Source: Nocardioides pocheonensis
GTDB lineage: Bacteria > Actinomycetota > Actinomycetes > Propionibacteriales > Nocardioidaceae
DNA length: 64,000 bases
Reading direction: 5' to 3'
Assembly: GCF_003725535.1 (NCBI RefSeq)
Contig: NZ_RJSF01000002.1
Location: forward strand, 1 to 64,000
In this document: positions 1 through 8,463 of the stretch, in pieces
Position numbering within the stretch: the stretch's first letter is position 1
Layout: every line of letters starts with the position of its first letter
Translations under genes and position numbers: made by a program
Notes under the pieces: model-generated
What the model saw: the letters and a program-made list of their open reading frames with translations, nothing else
Told to the model about the DNA's origin: nothing
The model's database searches: none

Positions 1-113
1 GCGTGGGCGAGCACGCGGGCTTCGGCCGCGTTCGCCTCGGCGCGGGCCTGCCGGATCGATCCGAGCACAGCACCAGCCGTGGTGGCGGCGTGGGTGCTGG
101 TGGTCGGGTTCAT
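1..113 (-). CDS. DUF222/HNH endonuclease-type protein, 5' end only (partial)
   Basis: Reading the minus strand from the ATG at 113 gives MNPTTSTHAATTAGAVLGSI followed by an Ala/Glu/Arg-rich helix (RQARAEANAAEARVLAHA) that runs off the window. This Thr-rich start and helical opening resemble the N-termini of the DUF222 / 13E12-type HNH endonuclease proteins that occur in many copies in Nocardioides. Only about 37 residues are visible and the HNH motif would lie outside, so the family call rests on the look of the N-terminus alone. It is transcribed away from the repeat region that follows. Confidence 0.5.
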   Translation of the reverse strand, partial: MNPTTSTHAATTAGAVLGSIRQARAEANAAEARVLAH

Positions 114-733
114 GGTTCGAATCTAGGGGTGACCACCGACACTTTCGGTCCCGGATCCCCTTGCGGGTAAGGGAATTCGGAAGAATTCTCGAGAATCTTT
201 AGCGACCCACCGCGACCCACTGGGGCCCCGTGCGGTGCGGGTGGTTTCGGCAGGCTCAACCACCTTGAGGTTGGCTCGGCGGTCGGTGGCTGGGTCCGTG
301 CCGGCGGGTGGTTTCGAGGCTCGCTGGCGCTCGCGCCTCAACCACCGAAAGCGGCGCAGACCGGCGGCCGAGATCGAGACCCGGCCCCGACGCCGTACCG
401 CCTCGTCGCTGCCCGTCCCCCCGGCACAGACCGCCACCTGCCGAGCGTGGTTTCGAGGCTCGCTGGCGCTCGCACCTCAACCACCAAGCGCACCGCAGAT
501 CCGTGAGCCGACAGCAGACCCGGTCCCGCGCCGTACCCCGTCGTCGCTGCCCGTCCCCCGGCACCGACCGCCAGCCGACAAGAGTGGTTTCGGCAAGCTC
601 AACCACCTGGGGCTGGGTCTCTGCCTGACAGCGTGGTTTCGGCAAGCTCAACCACCCAGCGCCGAACACTCCCAGTTCCGCCCGCAGCAGAACCCGCTTG
701 TCCAGCCCACCACGACCCAGGAGCATCGAGGCC
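114..733. other. Gene-free intergenic stretch holding hairpin repeats
   Basis: I see no convincing gene in these 620 bases. Open frames here read straight through the repeats and give Arg/Pro/Ser-rich nonsense. The first 100 bases (GAATTC- and TCTAG-containing) are less GC-rich and may carry the promoter of the leftward DUF222-type gene. From 241 on the stretch is a run of hairpin repeats, listed separately. Confidence 0.6.
241..656. repeat. Five extragenic hairpin repeats in a ~138 bp tandem arrangement
   Basis: Five elements begin GTGGTTTCG and end CTCAACCACC, so their ends pair as GTGGTT/AACCAC. Short 24-nt forms lie at 241-264, 584-607 and 633-656. Long 39-nt forms, with an extra GAGG/CCTC stem and a GC-rich loop, lie at 308-346 and 447-485. 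The sequence between elements is also duplicated: about 378-436 resembles 517-573. Elements at 308, 447 and 584 are therefore spaced 139 and 137 bp, a decayed tandem duplication. One inverted long copy lies at 15992-16030 and a translated short copy lies in mfd at 58273-58296. They look like REP/BIME-type elements. Confidence 0.85.
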
Positions 734-1732
734 ATGAGAGTCCTGGTTCTCGGAGGCACCCACCACGTCGGACGAGCCACCGTCGACGCGGCGCTGAGCC
801 GGGGGGACCGGGTCACGACGCTGACTCGAGGTGTCAGCGGTCACGCCGTGCCGGGTGCGGAGGCCCGGCACGCGGACCGGCTGGACCCGGAGGCGGTCCG
901 GGAGGCGCTCGGTGCCGACACCTGGGACGCCGTGGTCGACACCTGGTCGCACCAGCCGGTGGCCGTGCGCGACTCCGCGCGCCTCCTGGCCGGGCGGGCG
1001 CCGCACTACACCTACATCTCGAGCCGGTCGGTGTACACGTGGCCGATGGAGCCGGGCAGCGACGAGTCCGCTCCGGTGGTGGACGGTGACCCGGCGAGCA
1101 CCGACGCGGCCGACTACGCGGCGGCGAAGCGGGGTGGTGAGCTCGCCGTCCAGGCTGAGTTCGACGGAGACGTGCTGCTGCCGCGCGCCGTGCTGGTCCT
1201 CGGCCCGTACGAGGTGGTCGGCCGGTTGCCGTGGTGGCTGAACCGGATCGCCGCCGGGGGACGGGTTCCGGCGCCGGGGCCGCGCGACCGCCCGCTCCAG
1301 TACGTCGACGCGCGCGACCTGGCCGCCTGGGTGCTCGACGCGGCCGAGCGGGGAGTCTCCGGCGCGTACAACACCGTCAGCCCGCGAGGACACACCACCA
1401 TCGGCGCGCTGCTCGACCAGTGCGTCGCGGTCACCGGCTCGGACGCCGAGCTGGTGTGGGTGACGCCCGAGGCGGTGGAGGCCGCGGGGCTCAGCGGGTG
1501 GACCGACCTGCCGATCTGGGTGCCGCCGACGGGCGAGCTGGCCGCGCTGCACGACTGCGACGTGTCCGCGGCGCACGAGGCCGGGCTCCGGTGCCGCCCG
1601 ATGGAGGCGACGGTCGCCGACACCTGGGCGTGGCTGGAGCGTGAGGGCACCCCGGCGCCGCCGTCCGCGCGCGCCGGGGAGCTCGGCCTGTCTGCCGAGG
1701 AGGAGCGTCGGCTACTGGGCGCGGTGGGCTGA
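734..1732 (+). CDS. NAD(P)-dependent epimerase/dehydratase (SDR) family protein
   Basis: The protein has 332 residues and opens with a Rossmann nucleotide-binding strand and GGTHHVGR motif (residues 7-14). A YAAAK motif at 128-132 matches the SDR catalytic Tyr-x-x-x-Lys, preceded by a Ser-rich strand (YISSRSVY). These features place it among extended/atypical SDR reductases or nucleotide-sugar epimerase-like enzymes; the substrate cannot be read. The ATG at 734 is preferred over upstream starts because the Rossmann strand begins directly with it. Its last 21 bases overlap the end of the convergent RTX-like gene. Confidence 0.8.
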   Translation: MRVLVLGGTHHVGRATVDAALSRGDRVTTLTRGVSGHAVPGAEARHADRLDPEAVREALGADTWDAVVDTWSHQPVAVRDSARLLAGRAPHYTYISSRSVYTWPMEPGSDESAPVVDGDPASTDAADYAAAKRGGELAVQAEFDGDVLLPRAVLVLGPYEVVGRLPWWLNRIAAGGRVPAPGPRDRPLQYVDARDLAAWVLDAAERGVSGAYNTVSPRGHTTIGALLDQCVAVTGSDAELVWVTPEAVEAAGLSGWTDLPIWVPPTGELAALHDCDVSAAHEAGLRCRPMEATVADTWAWLEREGTPAPPSARAGELGLSAEEERRLLGAVG

Positions 1733-2266
1733 GGCGCGGCCGGCGGACACGATCCGCACCTTCTCGCAGCCCAGCAGCAGCACGTGCGGGTGGGCCTGGT
1801 TGAAGGTCACGGAATCCGTGCCCGGCCCGCAGGTGATCGTCATCCTGTCCGGGAAGGCGACCACGATCCGGTCGTCGCCCGCGCCGCCGAAGATCACGTC
1901 GCGGAAGTTGCCGAAGATGGTGTCGTTGCCCGCGCCTCCGTAGAGCGCGTCGACCTCGCTGCCCTGGGCGTCGGCGATCACGTCGTTGCCGCGCTGCCCG
2001 TAGCTGCGGTCGGAGCCTGGACCGCCCTTGAGGTGGTCGGCGCCGCGGCCGCCGTACAGGAAGTCGTTGCCCTTGCCTCCCCGCACGTTGTCCGCGCCAC
2101 CGAGGGCGCGCACGGTGTCGTCGCCGCCGAGGGCGCGCACGGTGTCGGCGGAGGTGGTGCCGGTGAGGGTCTCGCCGGCGTCGGTGCCGGTGACCGTGTC
2201 GGCGTACGCCGGGACGGCGAACGCGAGGGCGAGGGTTGACGCACTGACGAGCAGGATCTTCCGCAT
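1712..2266 (-). CDS. Small secreted RTX/hemolysin-type calcium-binding repeat protein
   Basis: The 184-residue protein begins with a signal peptide (MRKILLVSAS...VPAYA, probable cleavage after Ala22). Residues about 45-135 are Gly/Asp-rich nonapeptide repeats of the GGxGxDx type (GGDDTVRALGG, GGKGNDFLYGG, GGAGNDTIFG, GGAGDDRI), which in the RTX family form a Ca2+-binding parallel beta roll. The C-terminus has two Cys (CGPGTDS, GCEKVRI) that may pair. A TAGCCT -10 box lies 6 nt before the ATG, so the mRNA is probably leaderless. No enzymatic domain and no type I secretion genes are adjacent, so Sec export is inferred. Confidence 0.8.
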   Translation of the reverse strand: MRKILLVSASTLALAFAVPAYADTVTGTDAGETLTGTTSADTVRALGGDDTVRALGGADNVRGGKGNDFLYGGRGADHLKGGPGSDRSYGQRGNDVIADAQGSEVDALYGGAGNDTIFGNFRDVIFGGAGDDRIVVAFPDRMTITCGPGTDSVTFNQAHPHVLLLGCEKVRIVSAGRASAHRAQ

Positions 2267-2311
2267 GCGCGCAGGCTATCCCCGGGTTGTGCGCTGTGTC
2301 ACAGTTCCGCC

Positions 2312-3889
2312 ATGACGGCGAGTGCTCCGGCCCCCACCTATCTAGACGACCGGCTCCGGCACTGGGCCACCGTGACACCGGACGCGGAGGCGGTCAGCTA
2401 CCTCGGACGCAGCTGGACCTGGGCCGAGTGGGACGAGCGAGTACGCCGCCTCGCCGGCGCCCTGCGTGACCTCGGCGTCGGTCGCGGCGACGTGGTGTCG
2501 TTCCTGGACAAGAACCATCCCGCCTGCGTGGAGCTCACGTTCGCCGCCGCCAGCCTCGGCGCGGCGAACGCGATCATCAACTTCCGGCTCGCCGGCGACG
2601 AGGTCGACTACGCGGTCAACGACGCCGGCGCCAAGGTCCTGCTGGTGGGCACCGAGCTGATGCCGCTGATCGAGCGGATCCGCGACCGCCTGACCACCGT
2701 CGAGCACGTCGTCGAGGTGACGCCGGACGGCGGCGACGGAGACGCCTACGAGGCCCTCCTCGCCGGTGCGACCCCGGTCGGCCGCAGCGCCGACGTCCGG
2801 CCGGAGGACGTCTGCCTGGTGATGTACTCCTCCGGCACCACCGGTCGGCCGAAGGGCGTGATGCTGACCCAGCGCAACATGGTCAAGCACACCGTGAACG
2901 CCCACGACGGCTGGTCCTTCGAGCCCGGCGACAAGAACCTCGTGGCGATGCCGCTCTTCCACGTCGGCGGGTCGTCGTACGTGCTGTTCGGCATCCACGA
3001 CGGCGTGCCGAGCGTGATGACCCGCGACCCCGACGGCGCCTCGCTCGCCGGGGCGATCCTGCAGGGCGCGAACCGCACCTTCCTGGTCCCCGCGGTGCTC
3101 GCGCAGGTGCTGCAGAGCGGCGACGACGCGATCAAGCTGTTCGGCGCCCTCAAGACCTACACGTACGGCGCCGCGCCGATGCCGCTGCCGCTGCTCCGCG
3201 CGGCCATGGCCGCCTGGCCCGACACCGACTTCATCCAGGTCTACGGCCTGACCGAGGTCTCGGGTGTGCTCACCCACCTCATGCCCGAGGCGCACCGCGA
3301 CGCCGAGCACCCGGAGCGGCTGGTGTCGGCCGGCCACTGCATCCCCGAGGTGGAGGTCCGCGTCGTCGACCCCGGCACGCTCGAGGACCTGCCCGCCGGC
3401 GAGCACGGCGAGCTGTGGTTCCGCACGCCGCAGCTCATGACCGGCTACCTCGGCAAGCCCGAGGCCACCGCCGAAGTCATCACCGCGGACGGGTGGTTCC
3501 GCACCGGTGACATGGGCGTCGTCGACGAGGCCGGCTTCGTCTACGTGCAGGACCGGCTCAAGGACATGATCATCTCGGGCGGCGAGAACATCTACTCGCC
3601 CGAGATCGAGCGGGTCCTGGCCGAGCACCCGGCGGTCATGGAGGTCGCGGTCATCGGGGTGCCCGACGACCGGTGGGGCGAGGTGGTCAAGGCGGTGGTC
3701 AGCCTCCACGCCGGCGCGACCGCGACCGAGGCCGAGCTGATCGACCACTGCCGCGAGCGGCTCGCGCACTTCAAGTGCCCCAAGTCCGTCGACGTCGTCG
3801 AGGCGCTGCCCCGCAACCCCACCGGCAAGATCCTCAAGCGCGATCTCCGGGCGCCGTACTGGGCCGACCGCGAGCGGCAGACCGTCTGA
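2312..3889 (+). CDS. Fatty-acid/long-chain acyl-CoA ligase (AMP-binding superfamily)
   Basis: A 525-residue ANL-superfamily enzyme that would activate a carboxylic acid to acyl-AMP and then acyl-CoA. The P-loop motif YSSGTTGRPKG lies at residues 172-182. The aryl/fatty acid motif YGLTEVSG, the hinge region GWFRTGDMG...DRLKDMIISGGENI, and the C-terminal PRNPTGKILKR with catalytic Lys506 are all present. Length and motif order match FadD-type synthetases. The chain-length specificity cannot be told. A CACAGT sequence lies 6 nt before the ATG, possibly a weak -10 box. The neighbouring DUF2127 gene follows after 28 bp in the same direction. Confidence 0.88.
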   Translation: MTASAPAPTYLDDRLRHWATVTPDAEAVSYLGRSWTWAEWDERVRRLAGALRDLGVGRGDVVSFLDKNHPACVELTFAAASLGAANAIINFRLAGDEVDYAVNDAGAKVLLVGTELMPLIERIRDRLTTVEHVVEVTPDGGDGDAYEALLAGATPVGRSADVRPEDVCLVMYSSGTTGRPKGVMLTQRNMVKHTVNAHDGWSFEPGDKNLVAMPLFHVGGSSYVLFGIHDGVPSVMTRDPDGASLAGAILQGANRTFLVPAVLAQVLQSGDDAIKLFGALKTYTYGAAPMPLPLLRAAMAAWPDTDFIQVYGLTEVSGVLTHLMPEAHRDAEHPERLVSAGHCIPEVEVRVVDPGTLEDLPAGEHGELWFRTPQLMTGYLGKPEATAEVITADGWFRTGDMGVVDEAGFVYVQDRLKDMIISGGENIYSPEIERVLAEHPAVMEVAVIGVPDDRWGEVVKAVVSLHAGATATEAELIDHCRERLAHFKCPKSVDVVEALPRNPTGKILKRDLRAPYWADRERQTV

Positions 3890-3917
3890 GCCGCGGACGG
3901 TCTGAGAGGCTGGGACC

Positions 3918-4700
3918 GTGCCGTTCCGCTTCCGCCACTTCGACTGGAGCCTGCGCTCGTGCGGGCTGCACGGCCACATCACCTACCGGCCGACCGAGCC
4001 CGACCTCGCGGAGCGCCTGCGGGCCGACACCGTCGCCGGCGAGGCCTGGCGGTGCCTGCGCTGCGAGGCGTACGTGCCCGGCCCACCGCACGGATCCGGT
4101 CCGGCCGAGGACGCACCGCTGGTGCTGCGTGGCCGCGAGCTGCGCGACGCGTTCATCCTCCGGCTGCTGGCCGCCGAGCGCTTCATCCGCGGCCTCCTCC
4201 TGGTCGCCCTCGCCTACGGCATCGAGAAGTTCAACGGCGCCCGTGACTCGCTGCAGCGGGTTTTCGACAGCTACCTGCCGACCCTGACGCCGCTGGCGAA
4301 CAAGCTCGGGATCGACCTCCAGACGACCGGTCCCGTCCGGCTGATCGACCGGGCGCTGCACACCGCGCACGGCACGTTGGCCCTCGTCGCCCTGGGCGTC
4401 CTCGCCTACGGCTCCCTCGAGCTGGTGGAGGGTGTCGGCCTCTGGCTGCTCAAGCGGTGGGGCGAGTACGTCGCCGTGGTCGGCACGTCGATCTTCCTGC
4501 CCCTGGAGGTCTACGAGCTGGTCGACAAGGTGACCTGGCTGCGTCTGGTCGCTTTCGTCGTCAACGTGTTCGCCGTGGTCTACCTGCTCTGGACCAAGCG
4601 GCTGTTCGGCCTGCGCGGGGGCTACGCGGCGTTCGAGGCCGAGCGGCACGGCGAGTCGCTGCTCGAGGTCGAGCAGGCCGCCGTCTCCAGCAGGCCCTGA
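3918..4700 (+). CDS. DUF2127 family membrane protein
   Basis: This 260-residue protein starts with GTG. Residues 1-60 are soluble and carry a CxxC pair (RCLRCEAYVPG) plus nearby Cys and His, which may bind metal. The rest holds about four hydrophobic segments with interspersed basic residues, including RLLAAERFIRGLLLVALAYG and a central GTLALVALGVLAYGSLELVEGVGLW segment region. This arrangement matches DUF2127 proteins, predicted inner-membrane proteins of unknown role. It follows the acyl-CoA ligase by 28 bp and may be co-transcribed. Confidence 0.72.
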   Translation: MPFRFRHFDWSLRSCGLHGHITYRPTEPDLAERLRADTVAGEAWRCLRCEAYVPGPPHGSGPAEDAPLVLRGRELRDAFILRLLAAERFIRGLLLVALAYGIEKFNGARDSLQRVFDSYLPTLTPLANKLGIDLQTTGPVRLIDRALHTAHGTLALVALGVLAYGSLELVEGVGLWLLKRWGEYVAVVGTSIFLPLEVYELVDKVTWLRLVAFVVNVFAVVYLLWTKRLFGLRGGYAAFEAERHGESLLEVEQAAVSSRP

Positions 4701-4709
4701 CCGCGCCGC

Positions 4710-5225
4710 TCACGCCGAGGGGGCGCCCGACTCCTCGGCGTGCAGCGTGAGCTTCCTGAGCAGTCGGTTGAGCGTGACGAGCTCTCGCCGGGTGAGCGCC
4801 GAGGCGAGCTCGTCCTCGGCGGTGCCCCGCAGGCTCATGGCCTTGCGCCACACCGTCGCGCCGGCCCGGGTGACCTCGACGTCGACCCGGCGGCGGTCGT
4901 CCGCGCCCGGCATCCGCTTGACCCAGCCCTTCTTCTCCAGACCGTCCAGGCGTCCGGTGATCCCGGCGTTGGAGACGCCGAGCTCCTGTGCCAGCGCGCC
5001 GGGAGAGGCGTGGCCGGGCGTGTCCCGGATCATCAGCGCGTGCAGGGTGTCGTACTCGAAGTCCTGCAGGTCCGTCCGGACCAGCGCCGTCTGCTTCGCC
5101 TCGCGCAGGTGGCGCGCGAGGTTCAGGAGGCGGACGGTCAGCGCCTCGACCTCGTCGTCGAAGCTGATGTCGATCCAGTGGTCGCGCCAGCGCTCGACGT
5201 GGAGGTCCGCGAGGTCCTTCGGCAT
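4710..5225 (-). CDS. MarR-family transcriptional regulator
   Basis: A 171-residue winged helix-turn-helix protein. The HTH (residues about 70-100: SPGALAQELGVSNAGITGRLDGLEKKGWV) is followed by the MarR wing with the usual DDRR motif ([14 protein letters not shown]). It is divergent from an MFS exporter gene, the classical arrangement in which MarR represses itself and the pump. The start at 5225 is supported by a TACACT -10 box exactly 6 nt upstream, indicating a leaderless mRNA; longer upstream frames read through the promoter and into the MFS gene. Ligand unknown. Confidence 0.88.
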   Translation of the reverse strand: MPKDLADLHVERWRDHWIDISFDDEVEALTVRLLNLARHLREAKQTALVRTDLQDFEYDTLHALMIRDTPGHASPGALAQELGVSNAGITGRLDGLEKKGWVKRMPGADDRRRVDVEVTRAGATVWRKAMSLRGTAEDELASALTRRELVTLNRLLRKLTLHAEESGAPSA

Positions 5226-5286
5226 GGTCCCAGTGTAGAGATCTATTTCGTTGACAAACAATTCACCAGCGAAATACTTTCGGGTC
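5226..5286. promoter_or_regulatory. Divergent leaderless marR/MFS promoters with palindromic MarR operator
   Basis: The 61-bp gap has a promoter for each gene. On the plus strand TTGACA (5251-5256) and TACTTT (5275-5280) precede the ATG at 5287 by 6 nt. On the minus strand TACACT (5237-5232) precedes the ATG at 5225 by 6 nt. An inverted repeat TATTTCG (5244-5250) / CGAAATA (5270-5276) brackets the plus-strand -35 and overlaps its -10, a position suited to repression by MarR. Operator assignment is inferred from position. Confidence 0.7.
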
Positions 5287-6552
5287 ATGACCACCGCCGA
5301 CGGCCCGCTCCGGCACACCGCCTTCCGGTGGCTGCTCGTGGGCACGACCGTGAACAGCCTCGGCAACATGATCGCGCCGGTCGCGATCGCGTTCGCGGTG
5401 CTCGACCTCGGCGGCAGCGCGACGCAGCTGGGCCTGGTGGTCGGCGCGTACGCCCTCGCCGACGTCGTCGCCGTGCTCTGGGGCGGGGTGCTCGGCGACC
5501 GGCTGCCCCGCACCGTGATGATGCGCGCCTCCAACGCGGCGGCGGCGCTCGTCCAGGGCCTCGTGGCGCTGAGCCTGACCACCCACCACGGCTCGCTCTG
5601 GCTCCTGGCGATCGGCGGCGCGCTCAACGGCGGCCTCGGATCGCTCGCCGGTCCGAGCACCCAGGCGGTCACGCCCCAGACCGTGCCCGCGGCGGTCCTC
5701 CGGCGGGCGATCACGCTGCGCCGGCTGAGCCAGAACGCCGCGATGATCGGCGGGGCAGGCGTCGCGGGTCTGCTGGTGGCGTGGATCGGGCCGGGCGGCG
5801 CTCTCGCGGTCGACGCCGCCACGTTCCTGGTCGCCACGACCTGCTTCACCCGGGTGCGGGTGCCCGCGGTCGCCTCCGGGCCGCGGACGCGCGCGCTCGC
5901 CGAGGCGCGCGACGGCTTCCGCGAGGTGGTCCGGCACTCCTGGCTGTGGTCGCTGATCGCGATGGCGCTCGTCTACCACCTCTTCTACGGCGGCGCGCAG
6001 GGCGTGCTCGGCCCGATCGTCGTCGGCGACCACATCTCCCGCGCCGCCTGGGGCTACGCCCTGTCCGCGATGATGACCGGCTTCGTGCTCGGCGGCGTGC
6101 TGAGCCTGTTCTGGAAGCCGCGGCGCGCCCTGCTCGTCGGAGAGTGGTTCCTGCTGCTCACGGCGTGCTTCCCGCTGGCGATGGCACTGTCGGACAACCT
6201 CTGGGTGGTCCTCGCCGGAGCCTTCCTGCACGGCTTCGGCCTGGAGATCTTCAGCGTCGGGTGGGACCTGTCCATCCAGGAGAACGTCCCCGAGCACATG
6301 CTCGCCCGGGTGTACTCCTTCGACCAGCTGGGGTCCTTCATCGCGCGCCCGATCGGCCTGGCCCTCACCGGGCCCCTGGCGAGCGCCGTCGGGGAGCGCC
6401 GGTGGCTGCTCGTCGTGGCCGGGGCCATCGCGGTCGCCGACCTCGCCCCCTTCCTGATCCGCGACGTGCGCCGCCTCGAGCGCCGACCGGTCGCGGAGGA
6501 GGAGGCCGGAGACGCCAGTGGCGCCGTGGCCCCGGAGGTCGTCACCGGCTGA
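5287..6552 (+). CDS. MFS transporter, probable drug/metabolite exporter
   Basis: The 421-residue protein has about 12 hydrophobic segments and the MFS loop signature between TM2 and TM3 (WGGVLGDRLPRTVMM, residues about 65-80). A second half repeats the fold after a central loop at about 195-215. It resembles the EntS/DHA3-type exporters of the MFS_3 group. The ATG at 5287 is chosen because of the leaderless promoter geometry (TACTTT, 6-nt gap). The divergent MarR gene suggests substrate-induced efflux. Confidence 0.85.
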   Translation: MTTADGPLRHTAFRWLLVGTTVNSLGNMIAPVAIAFAVLDLGGSATQLGLVVGAYALADVVAVLWGGVLGDRLPRTVMMRASNAAAALVQGLVALSLTTHHGSLWLLAIGGALNGGLGSLAGPSTQAVTPQTVPAAVLRRAITLRRLSQNAAMIGGAGVAGLLVAWIGPGGALAVDAATFLVATTCFTRVRVPAVASGPRTRALAEARDGFREVVRHSWLWSLIAMALVYHLFYGGAQGVLGPIVVGDHISRAAWGYALSAMMTGFVLGGVLSLFWKPRRALLVGEWFLLLTACFPLAMALSDNLWVVLAGAFLHGFGLEIFSVGWDLSIQENVPEHMLARVYSFDQLGSFIARPIGLALTGPLASAVGERRWLLVVAGAIAVADLAPFLIRDVRRLERRPVAEEEAGDASGAVAPEVVTG

Positions 6553-6570
6553 CTGTGGTTGGATCGGGTC

Positions 6571-8412
6571 GTGCCGCTGGAACGCTTCTTGCGCCGTCGT
6601 ACGCCGGACGGACCAGAGGACGGGGCGCCCACACCCCTGGAGCACGCGCAGCAGCTGACCTGGGCCGTCGAACCGCCCCGCAAGCGGTTCATGCCGATGC
6701 TGCGGCGGGCCCTCGACGACCGGCCCGAGGCGCGCGTCGCCGTCGTGGCGGGTGCTCAGTTGCGGACCTGGGCCGAGCTGTTCTCGCGGGCCTGGCCGGA
6801 GGTCGACCCGTTGCTGGTGTCGGTCGCCGACGACGAGTCGGACGTCCACGTGCGGATGGCCCTCGCCGGCCCCTTCGACGTCGTGCTCCATGCCGCCGAC
6901 ACGACCGCGGTCGATCAGGCCCGCTGGTTCTCCCGCGCGTTCTTCCACCTGGCGGACGGCGGGGTGTACCTCACGCCGGTGCTGCTCCCGATCTCGGCCG
7001 AGGAGGCCGCGGCCGGGCAGGCGGAGGCCGCGGCCTGGCTGGAGGCCCGGCGGACCGAAGGCCCGTTGCCGAACGAGGACGGCGCTCCGGTCCCGCCGTA
7101 CGTCGGCGAGCTCTGGGACGTCGTGGCCGAGGCGCAAGGCTCGCTGCTGCGGGAGACGGAGGGCCGCCCCGACCGCGGCCCCCGCACCCTCGACGTCCAC
7201 GGTCTCGCCCGCCACCTCCGCGAGGTGCACGTCCACGGGGCGTCGCTGCGGATCGTGAACGCGCGCCGCACACACGTGAAGCTCCGGGAGCGCGAGGCCG
7301 ACGTCGTCCTCGCGGCACGCCCCGAGCTCGGCCGGGAGGTCGACTCGCTGCCGCCGACGCGCATGCGCGCTGCTGCCGAGTACCTCCACAACCTCCCTCG
7401 CGACGACTACTTCTCAGCAGACATGGCCGTGCCCAAGCTCACTCTGCGCGCGTACGCCGACCCGGTGTGCTCGCGCGGCCAGGTCGTCACCAGCGGGGGC
7501 TTCGTCTGGCCGGACACCTACCGGCACCACCTGGCCCCGCGCCTGCGCAACTACTTCGTGGAGGACGAGGCGCCGCTCTTCGGCCACCTGCGCCGTGACG
7601 CCTCCGACGCCGACCGGCTCCCGGGCGCCTGGTTCAACCTGGACTCGGAGTTCCCCGGCCACTACGGCCACCTGCTCACCGAGCTGCTCGGCCGGATGTG
7701 GGCGTGGGACCGCGTGCGAGAGCTGGCGCCCGACGTGCGCTGCCTGATGACCCTGCAGCGCGACCGTGACCCCCAGCGGCTGCTGCCCTGGGAGCTCGAC
7801 GTGCTGGGCGCGTTCGGGATCTCCGTCGACGACGTCCACGTGTTCGACCGCCCCTGCCGGCCGGAGACGTTGTACTCGGCGACGTCGATGTTCTCCCTGG
7901 CCGACTACGTCCACCCCCGCATGGTCGAGATCTGGGACCGCGTCGGCGACCACCTCGCCGCGCAGGCGGCGGGCGGCGATCGGCCGCGGCGGATCTTCTG
8001 CACCCGGCCCACCGACCACAAGCGGAGCTGCACCAACACCGCAGAGGTGGAGGCGCTCTTCGCGCGGCACGGCTTCGAGGTGCTCCGGCCCGAGACGCTG
8101 CCCCTGCCCGAGCAGGTGGCGCTGTTCCGGTCGGCCGAGATCGTGGCCGGGTTCGGCGGCAGCGCGCTGTTCACGGCCGCGCTGTGCGACACCCCGAAGA
8201 CGCTGGTGACGGTGGCGCCGACGTCGTACACGGCGCGCAACGAGCACCTGATCGCCGCCGCCCGCGGCCACCGGATCGTCAGCGCGTGGAGCGAGCCGGA
8301 CCTCCACCACCCGGAGGGGTGGTGGACCCAGGCGGCGTACTCCTCGGGCTACACCTTCGACCTCGCTCGCGAAGGGGCGTGGCTGGAGGACCAGCTCAGC
8401 CGGCTGGGCTGA
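6571..8412 (+). CDS. Two-domain GT61-type glycosyltransferase
   Basis: The 613-residue protein has two parts. Residues about 40-170 contain a Rossmann-like alternation (ARVAVVAGAQ, DVVLHAADTTAVDQ, LADGGVYLTPVL) resembling a methyltransferase-like or nucleotide-binding fold. Residues about 350-610 fit glycosyltransferase family 61 (DUF563): GHYGHLLTELLGRMWAW, a central CTRPTDHKRSC stretch, and VAGFGGSALFTAALC near the C-terminus, the place of the conserved G-x-G-x-x-x-x-N/A motif. It would transfer a sugar to a surface glycan or protein. The GTG at 6571 is preferred over a TTG at 6559; the sequence before it (TTGGAT plus 6 nt) hints at a leaderless start. The acceptor is unknown. Confidence 0.7.
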   Translation: MPLERFLRRRTPDGPEDGAPTPLEHAQQLTWAVEPPRKRFMPMLRRALDDRPEARVAVVAGAQLRTWAELFSRAWPEVDPLLVSVADDESDVHVRMALAGPFDVVLHAADTTAVDQARWFSRAFFHLADGGVYLTPVLLPISAEEAAAGQAEAAAWLEARRTEGPLPNEDGAPVPPYVGELWDVVAEAQGSLLRETEGRPDRGPRTLDVHGLARHLREVHVHGASLRIVNARRTHVKLREREADVVLAARPELGREVDSLPPTRMRAAAEYLHNLPRDDYFSADMAVPKLTLRAYADPVCSRGQVVTSGGFVWPDTYRHHLAPRLRNYFVEDEAPLFGHLRRDASDADRLPGAWFNLDSEFPGHYGHLLTELLGRMWAWDRVRELAPDVRCLMTLQRDRDPQRLLPWELDVLGAFGISVDDVHVFDRPCRPETLYSATSMFSLADYVHPRMVEIWDRVGDHLAAQAAGGDRPRRIFCTRPTDHKRSCTNTAEVEALFARHGFEVLRPETLPLPEQVALFRSAEIVAGFGGSALFTAALCDTPKTLVTVAPTSYTARNEHLIAAARGHRIVSAWSEPDLHHPEGWWTQAAYSSGYTFDLAREGAWLEDQLSRLG

Positions 8413-8421
8413 GCCGGACGC

Positions 8422-8463
8422 TCAGGCCCGAGAGATCAGGCCGGAGAGATCAGGCCCGAGACG

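Noticed and set aside
113-130. TTCGAATC resembling a tRNA T-loop
   Set aside because: The flanking bases form only 3 of 5 stem pairs and no acceptor, D or anticodon arm is found nearby.
4740-7598. Long plus-strand open frame of about 950 codons
   Set aside because: It runs antisense to marR and in another frame of the MFS and GT61 genes; its product is Arg/Gly/Pro-rich with no motifs, a typical high-GC shadow frame.
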